64,000 nucleotides of DNA from JAJRAN01 sp963827135. GTDB taxonomy: Archaea; Thermoplasmatota; Thermoplasmata; Methanomassiliicoccales; UBA472. The position numbers and the translations under genes are program-made. The notes below the pieces were generated by a model that saw nothing but the letters and a program-made list of their open reading frames with translations, was not told the origin of the DNA and searched no databases. Positions 59,094 through 64,000 of this stretch are shown here, piece by piece. How positions within the stretch are numbered: the first letter of the stretch is position 1; every line of letters starts with the position of its first letter. The stretch lies in NCBI GenBank assembly GCA_963827135.1, contig CAWGZX010000005.1:434001-498000 (forward strand), read 5' to 3'.

Positions 59094-62000
59094 TTAGTCC
59101 TTCCGGGCGATGATTATCAATACGATGCCCAGTAGCAGCGCGCCGATGAGGGCTATGGTCAAGGTCAAGGTCCAGTTGAACTCGGTCACGACCTCCTGGA
59201 TCCACATGTCGACATTGCCTCCGGACATGTCCACGCTAGCTTCCGCGTTAGTCGGGTTCTCTGGGAAGCTGGCGGTTACCTTGTACGGGTTCATGCCTAG
59301 ATCCATGGTTCCGTCCACGGACTGCGCCCAACCCACGACCTCGAACACGGCAACGCCGTCCTCTCCGGTCTGGTCAGCACCGGCGATTACGCCCTGTGCA
59401 TCGGTAATGACCAGGTAGACGTCGGCCGCGGTGCGGTTGAACTTGTCCTTGGCGGTCACTTCGAGGTCATACCAGACCTTGATGCCGGTCTTGACGATCT
59501 CGATCATGTCCTCATTCACTGCCACGCTGGAGGTGACGACCCTTGGGGTGAACTCGACCCTGCCGCCGTAATCCTCGACCGAGGCGGGGAAGGTGACAAC
59601 CGCGGAATAGGGCTCCGCGCTCGCATCCTTGCCCTCTGGGGTCTGGATGTACGACTTGACCAAGGCCTTGAACACTCCATCATCGCCGGTCGTTCCGCTG
59701 TAGGTATACAGACCATTCGCGCTCTTGAGCACTACGATGGCGCCAGGTACCACGTGACCTTGTGGGTCAGCGGCCGTGGTCGACAGGTAGAACTTCACGA
59801 TCACATTGGTCTGGATTACCACGCTGGTCGGACCGTCGACGCTGACCGTTGTCGGGTCAGGATCGGCCGGGCTGAACTCTGCCTCGTGTCCGGGGTAGCC
59901 GCTGGTGTCTACTCCGCCGAAGGACGCATTCACCTTGTACGGGTTCATGCTGGTGTCCTTGCCGGCAGGGGTCAGCACGAAGCTGACCGCCCTGGTAGCG
60001 AAGATACCGTTCGCGTTAGTCACGCCCTTGACGGTCTCGTCTTGAGCATTCCTTACGGTCACTGGCACATCGGCCAAGGTGTTGCCCCACGGATCCTTTA
60101 CCACGACGATCAAGGTGAAGGCCACCGTTATCATAGTGGCATCTTCGGCCATGACCTTGCCCACGAAATTGGTGTCCGTCACGGTCACATCTGAGCCGCC
60201 AATCGCGATCAGAGCGAAGTCTCCTGCAATTAGCGTCGCGTTGGAAATCTGTGCAACACAGTTGTTCAGGAAGATGGCATCATCAAGGACCTTGATGGTG
60301 CCACCGTTCACGGTCACGTCAGAGTTAATGGCGACGATGCCGTCGAACACTGGAATTGGCAAGCTCATGTTGTGCAGTATTCCATCGGAGCTCATGTAGG
60401 GTACAATCACCACGCGGGACAGGATGTTGTCGTTGAAGGTCAACTCAGAGTTCACCACCATGACGCCCGTCGTTAGCATCCCGAAGTCGTTTCCGGACGT
60501 GCTAACTACTGCGCCGTCGATGGCAGTGACACCGATGTGGCCAAGCAACAGGTCTGACAACATTTCAGGACCCACCCAGAGGTCCAGCAACGGGATGTAC
60601 GCCGATTCGCCCATTTCGATCATGCCCAACAAGGGCGCGAACTGGATGATGACGTCCACCAAGGTGCAGTAACCGATCTGGTTGTCCTCGATGCTGATCA
60701 CGCCACCCTTGACGAAGATCTCCTTGTTGTTGAGCAAGAAGACGTTGTCCCGGATGGCGCCAGTGGTATCCTCCACCAGTATGCCCGCTTCGGAGTTCAA
60801 GGCGAACACGTTGTCCGTGATAAGGCCCATGTCACCGTCACGCAAGTACATACCGCGAGCGTTTGCAGCGATCCAGCAGTCCGAGATATCAGGCGAAGCT
60901 CCATTGATGACGTAGAGCCCGTTCCTGTTGTTCATGGCGATGGTCGAGGACATGATGACCGGCGAGCAACCGTCCACTACTACACCGTTGCGCAGATTGT
61001 ACACAATCTGGCTGGCGAATATTTGGACGGATGAGGTCGGGCCCAGGTACAGCTCGAGCGCGTCGGTTACCATGACATTCATGAAGTCCAGGCTGCCGAG
61101 CACGTTGAACTCGTAGTAGTAGCCCATTGGCTGACCCACGTCATAGAACGAGAACCAGAAGTCCACATCGACCGCCACCATCCTTCCGCCAGCCTCGACG
61201 GTGATGGTCGCGAGACCATCACTGTCATCGCCAGTGATCTCGAAGTCCATCAGCATCATCAGCAGCAGGGTGCCGCCCTCTTGAACGGTCAGGTCGCCGT
61301 TGAAGATAACAGGGTTGTTGACAACCGCGCTCTCTCCATTGACGATCCAGTCGACCGCGCTCTCGAGCAGCACTCCGTACTCACCGTTGTTGTTGAACAC
61401 ACCGTTGATCAGGGTGATGTCGCTGTATTGGATCCATATGCCTTCTAGGAAGTTGCCGTTGACCACGACATTTTCGACGGTTCCGGAGCTCTCGTAGATC
61501 GACAGACCGTTCCCGCCGTTCATGCTGAAGGCGCAGTCCTGGATGAGGAGACCCTCGTTATAGTCGAAGTGGCCACCATCGTTGGCGGACATGCTGACAT
61601 CGACCATTATCAACGAGATGTTGGACGAGTAGATCACCCCGACGCCCCACTGGAATCCAGTGACGGTCGCATCGGTCACAACGATGTTCTCGCTGTAATC
61701 GATGTAGATACCAACACCGTACCAGTATCCGTTCGAGCTCGGCTCTTCTTCCTCACCGTCGCCATCTTCCTCGACCGCCATCGCGCTCAGCACATTGTTT
61801 TCAACTAAGCCATCTGCAGAGCTGGTAATGGCGATTCCGCCGTAGGCGTTACTGACGACGTTGTTCATGATCTCGAAGTCCACGCAGTTGTCTACCCAGA
61901 CTCCGTACGCATCCGAAACGCCGTCGATTGTGTTCTCGCTGACGGTAACATCGAAGTACGAGCCCACGAACACTCCACCAGCGACATTGGTGATGATGTT

Positions 62001-64000
62001 ATCAACGATCACCAGGTTGCCGGAGATGAAGTCAGACATGTACTCATCGCCCTCGATGTAGATGCCCCAGCCGCCACAATCGGATATCTCGTTCTCGATT
62101 ATGGTCATGCCAATCGTGTCATCCGCCCAGATGCCGTCCCCACCGAATCCGGTGATCGAGTTGCCCTGGATCCAAACGTTGTAGGCTGGATAGGACAGGT
62201 CGTCCTCCCAATCGTACACGTCGATACCCCAGGCCTCCATTCCCGGCATCCCAGTCAGGACGTTGTCAACGATGATGCCGCTGCCGCTGTAGACCGAGAT
62301 CGCCTCATAGGCCGTGTTGGTCACCAGGTTGTCCTGGATGACGAATGCCATGTAATCGACCTCGATACCATAGTAGCACGAGTCCACCGTGTTGTCCATG
62401 ATGGTCACGGACACATCGTCGACCGGCCAGCCATAGGTGTATATGCCGCCCTCCGCGCCGCTCACCATGTTATTGGTGATTAGCACGGAACCGGACACAT
62501 CTGCGCCCCAGGTCTCCAAGCTGTCGTCGTAGAGCTCCACGTCGATCGCCCAGCAATATCCGTCCCAGCCGTCGCCGGAGACGGTGTTGTTGTTAACGAC
62601 CACTGCAGCGTTCATTGACGCGATGGGCGAGCCCCACTGAGTGCTAACATCGGCATAGAGGTCAGTGTAGAGGCCCTCATTGTAGGCTTCCATGACCACG
62701 TTGTCCAAGATGTCCACTGTGGTCTCGACGTCGGTCATGGTCTCGCCCCATGTGGCTTCGGACCATTCCTCAATCAAGAGAGCGTAGGAGGCATACCATA
62801 CCTGGTTGCCCTGGAACAGCATGTCCATCGTGGCCACTGCGCTTGCAGTGTCATCCCATCTGCGCTCCAAGGTCCACGCTTCGGCACCGCCGCCCATGTA
62901 GACGCCGTTACCGCCATTGGCCCACATCTCGTTGTTCACAACGCTGATGCTAGCATCCAAGCTGCTCATTGCCTGACCAGTCGAAGACTGGGTCCAGGCC
63001 TCCAGGTCCATCAACCATCCGGAATAGCTCCAGGACCAGCGGCTCAGGTAGTTGTTGTATACATCGATCGAGCCGCTAGAGGTGGCCACAGCGCTGGTGA
63101 AGACTCCATAATAGTCCTCTTGCGCCAGGTTGCTCACGTACACAGTGACGCCGTTGTAATAGGTGTTGATGTCGTTGCCGCTGACGTCCACCATGTAGGC
63201 GATGTCAGAGTCAGCGTTCACCTCGACCTCGTAGGGCGGGAAGTAGTGCTCGAACATAGCGCTCGAGTCTATGATTACGATCACACCGTCATTGTAGCTG
63301 ACGATGTCGTTGCCCTGGATGGTCACTGCGACGTCCGTGACCGCTGCGCCCCAGCTGTTATAGACGCTGGCGTCGGTCCAGATATAGACGCCAGTGTTGG
63401 CGCCCCAGATGGTGTTGCCCGCGACGTTAGCAACGAACTCCATGGTCCCGGTCCCGAGGCCCTGTGCCACCGGCTGATATGCCGTCAAGGCAAAGCCGAA
63501 GGCAGCGGAGGCCCAACCGAAGTCAAGGACGTTGTTCTCGAAGTTGGCGTTCACCGCGAGGTCAGCGCTCGAACCTGCATCAGTTCCGGTCAGGGTCTGC
63601 TCCACCGTGGCCACGACACCGTTGTCGAAGTAGGTCTCGGAGTCACTGATGGTGTTGCCCACGACCTGTAGGTTGAAGGCTGTCTCGATGCTTCCAGATG
63701 CCGCATAGACCGTCTCTGCCTCGATCGCGACTGCACCATAGCCATTGAACGGAGCTTCTGTCAGGACGTTGTCAATCACGTTGACATCGTACTGGACGCT
63801 CGAAGCCCCATCAGCGTTGCTGATGTACTGCATGGTGGTCACGAACTGAGAGATGTCGATAACGATTGGCGGCGCTATCGGCCCGTACATGGCCTCTAGC
63901 CATGGGTTGACGCTACCAGTGATGTTGTTGTCCTGGAATGTGTTCTCGATCATGAGGTCCCAGGTTGCTCCAACGGTTATCACCGTCGTCTCCATGCTGA
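59094..64000 (-). CDS. Giant surface parallel beta-helix protein (partial at right edge)
   Basis: At least 1635 residues; the frame remains open past 64000 and no signal peptide is seen, so the N-terminus is missing. About 1200 residues are repeated NosD/pectate-lyase-like beta-helix turns (for example LVIVDNIITNVAGGVFVGSY, IMNNVVSNAYGGIAI), very acidic and rich in Asn, Tyr and Trp, with a Glu-rich spacer EEDGDGEEEEPSS at about 61735-61775. Three Ig-like or carboxypeptidase-regulatory-like repeats of about 107 residues follow (about 59150-60130). It ends in a membrane helix LTIALIGALLLGIVLIII then ARKD. It would be a cell-surface protein projecting outward, perhaps binding polysaccharide or cells. 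Confidence 0.85.
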   Translation of the reverse strand, partial: SMETTVITVGATWDLMIENTFQDNNITGSVNPWLEAMYGPIAPPIVIDISQFVTTMQYISNADGASSVQYDVNVIDNVLTEAPFNGYGAVAIEAETVYAASGSIETAFNLQVVGNTISDSETYFDNGVVATVEQTLTGTDAGSSADLAVNANFENNVLDFGWASAAFGFALTAYQPVAQGLGTGTMEFVANVAGNTIWGANTGVYIWTDASVYNSWGAAVTDVAVTIQGNDIVSYNDGVIVIIDSSAMFEHYFPPYEVEVNADSDIAYMVDVSGNDINTYYNGVTVYVSNLAQEDYYGVFTSAVATSSGSIDVYNNYLSRWSWSYSGWLMDLEAWTQSSTGQAMSSLDASISVVNNEMWANGGNGVYMGGGAEAWTLERRWDDTASAVATMDMLFQGNQVWYASYALLIEEWSEATWGETMTDVETTVDILDNVVMEAYNEGLYTDLYADVSTQWGSPIASMNAAVVVNNNTVSGDGWDGYCWAIDVELYDDSLETWGADVSGSVLITNNMVSGAEGGIYTYGWPVDDVSVTIMDNTVDSCYYGIEVDYMAFVIQDNLVTNTAYEAISVYSGSGIIVDNVLTGMPGMEAWGIDVYDWEDDLSYPAYNVWIQGNSITGFGGDGIWADDTIGMTIIENEISDCGGWGIYIEGDEYMSDFISGNLVIVDNIITNVAGGVFVGSYFDVTVSENTIDGVSDAYGVWVDNCVDFEIMNNVVSNAYGGIAITSSADGLVENNVLSAMAVEEDGDGEEEEPSSNGYWYGVGIYIDYSENIVVTDATVTGFQWGVGVIYSSNISLIMVDVSMSANDGGHFDYNEGLLIQDCAFSMNGGNGLSIYESSGTVENVVVNGNFLEGIWIQYSDITLINGVFNNNGEYGVLLESAVDWIVNGESAVVNNPVIFNGDLTVQEGGTLLLMMLMDFEITGDDSDGLATITVEAGGRMVAVDVDFWFSFYDVGQPMGYYYEFNVLGSLDFMNVMVTDALELYLGPTSSVQIFASQIVYNLRNGVVVDGCSPVIMSSTIAMNNRNGLYVINGASPDISDCWIAANARGMYLRDGDMGLITDNVFALNSEAGILVEDTTGAIRDNVFLLNNKEIFVKGGVISIEDNQIGYCTLVDVIIQFAPLLGMIEMGESAYIPLLDLWVGPEMLSDLLLGHIGVTAIDGAVVSTSGNDFGMLTTGVMVVNSELTFNDNILSRVVIVPYMSSDGILHNMSLPIPVFDGIVAINSDVTVNGGTIKVLDDAIFLNNCVAQISNATLIAGDFALIAIGGSDVTVTDTNFVGKVMAEDATMITVAFTLIVVVKDPWGNTLADVPVTVRNAQDETVKGVTNANGIFATRAVSFVLTPAGKDTSMNPYKVNASFGGVDTSGYPGHEAEFSPADPDPTTVSVDGPTSVVIQTNVIVKFYLSTTAADPQGHVVPGAIVVLKSANGLYTYSGTTGDDGVFKALVKSYIQTPEGKDASAEPYSAVVTFPASVEDYGGRVEFTPRVVTSSVAVNEDMIEIVKTGIKVWYDLEVTAKDKFNRTAADVYLVITDAQGVIAGADQTGEDGVAVFEVVGWAQSVDGTMDLGMNPYKVTASFPENPTNAEASVDMSGGNVDMWIQEVVTEFNWTLTLTIALIGALLLGIVLIIIARKD

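Noticed and set aside
1..64000. CRISPR array, insertion sequence, prophage or rRNA genes
   Set aside because: No spaced direct repeats, transposase or integrase motifs, or rRNA sequence were found on either strand.

Overview
The window is a dense, GC-rich stretch of a euryarchaeal chromosome, most likely from the Thermoplasmatota (the wider group that includes Methanomassiliicoccales). Archaeal markers include RpoK, ribosomal proteins S2 and S17e, GatD/GatE, PurP, CDP-archaeol synthase, archaeal RPA with its partner, Nep1, XPD, an HVO_0476-type zinc protein, and TATA-like boxes about 26-30 bases upstream of many start codons. No methanogenesis genes, rRNA genes, CRISPR array or insertion sequence are visible. 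TAG is an ordinary stop codon here (about 20 of roughly 60 genes), so there is no sign of the TAG depletion expected with pyrrolysine use.

Layout. 1-4066: sugar-nucleotide and glycosylation genes (oxidoreductase, aminotransferase, acetyltransferase, two GT2 enzymes). 4063-8751: uracil-DNA glycosylase, PyrE, CarS, XPD helicase, a conserved hypothetical and a thiamine-binding-like protein. 8809-15325: SerA with a class V aminotransferase behind a long leader, a frameshifted threonine aldolase, an oxidoreductase, Trm112 and a class I aminotransferase. 15472-18687: PdxS, Nep1, PurP and a VTT membrane protein. 18857-24380: a hypothetical, frameshifted RPA with its partner, MEMO, S2 and RpoK. 24508-29735: LeuD/LeuC-type isomerase, CBS protein, beta-CASP nuclease-like protein and class II photolyase. 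29762-33106: a phospholipase C-like membrane protein, and a membrane-tethered HTH regulator coupled to a secreted beta-propeller (frameshifted). 33229-39802: rubrerythrin, an ArsA-family ATPase with a CC thioredoxin-like partner, a QueG-like protein, a small winged-helix protein, DUF1638, tRNA-Arg, HypE and a frameshifted VIT/CCC1 transporter. 39857-47191: a secreted HExxH protease, tRNA-Val, DUF1015, a K+ channel with a YHS tail, tRNA-Thr, an NFACT/Rqc2 homologue and tRNA-Arg. 47238-55809: ABC exporter, S17e, ThyX, TraB-like, HAD phosphatase, Pcm, zinc protein, MBL hydrolase, rhomboid and HemK2-type methyltransferase. 55801-64000: GatE, GatD and a giant surface beta-helix protein that runs off the right edge.

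How the genes work together. SerA, the class V aminotransferase and possibly the HAD phosphatase could make serine. GatD and GatE form Gln-tRNA(Gln). Trm112 is the known activator of the HemK2/Mtq2 type methyltransferase found 41 kb away. RpoK-S2-MEMO is a familiar archaeal gene neighbourhood.

The most striking observations are two tRNA genes, tRNA-Val(TAC) and tRNA-Thr(GGT), whose D arms are interrupted by 32- and 24-nt insertions. The Thr insertion folds into a textbook bulge-helix-bulge motif and the Val insertion into a relaxed one, so both look like non-canonical archaeal introns. Four genes carry single frameshifts: RPA (at a C6 run that fits a -1 slippery heptamer), threonine aldolase, the beta-propeller, and the VIT-like transporter (a TAGA duplication). 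At least some of these may be consensus errors.
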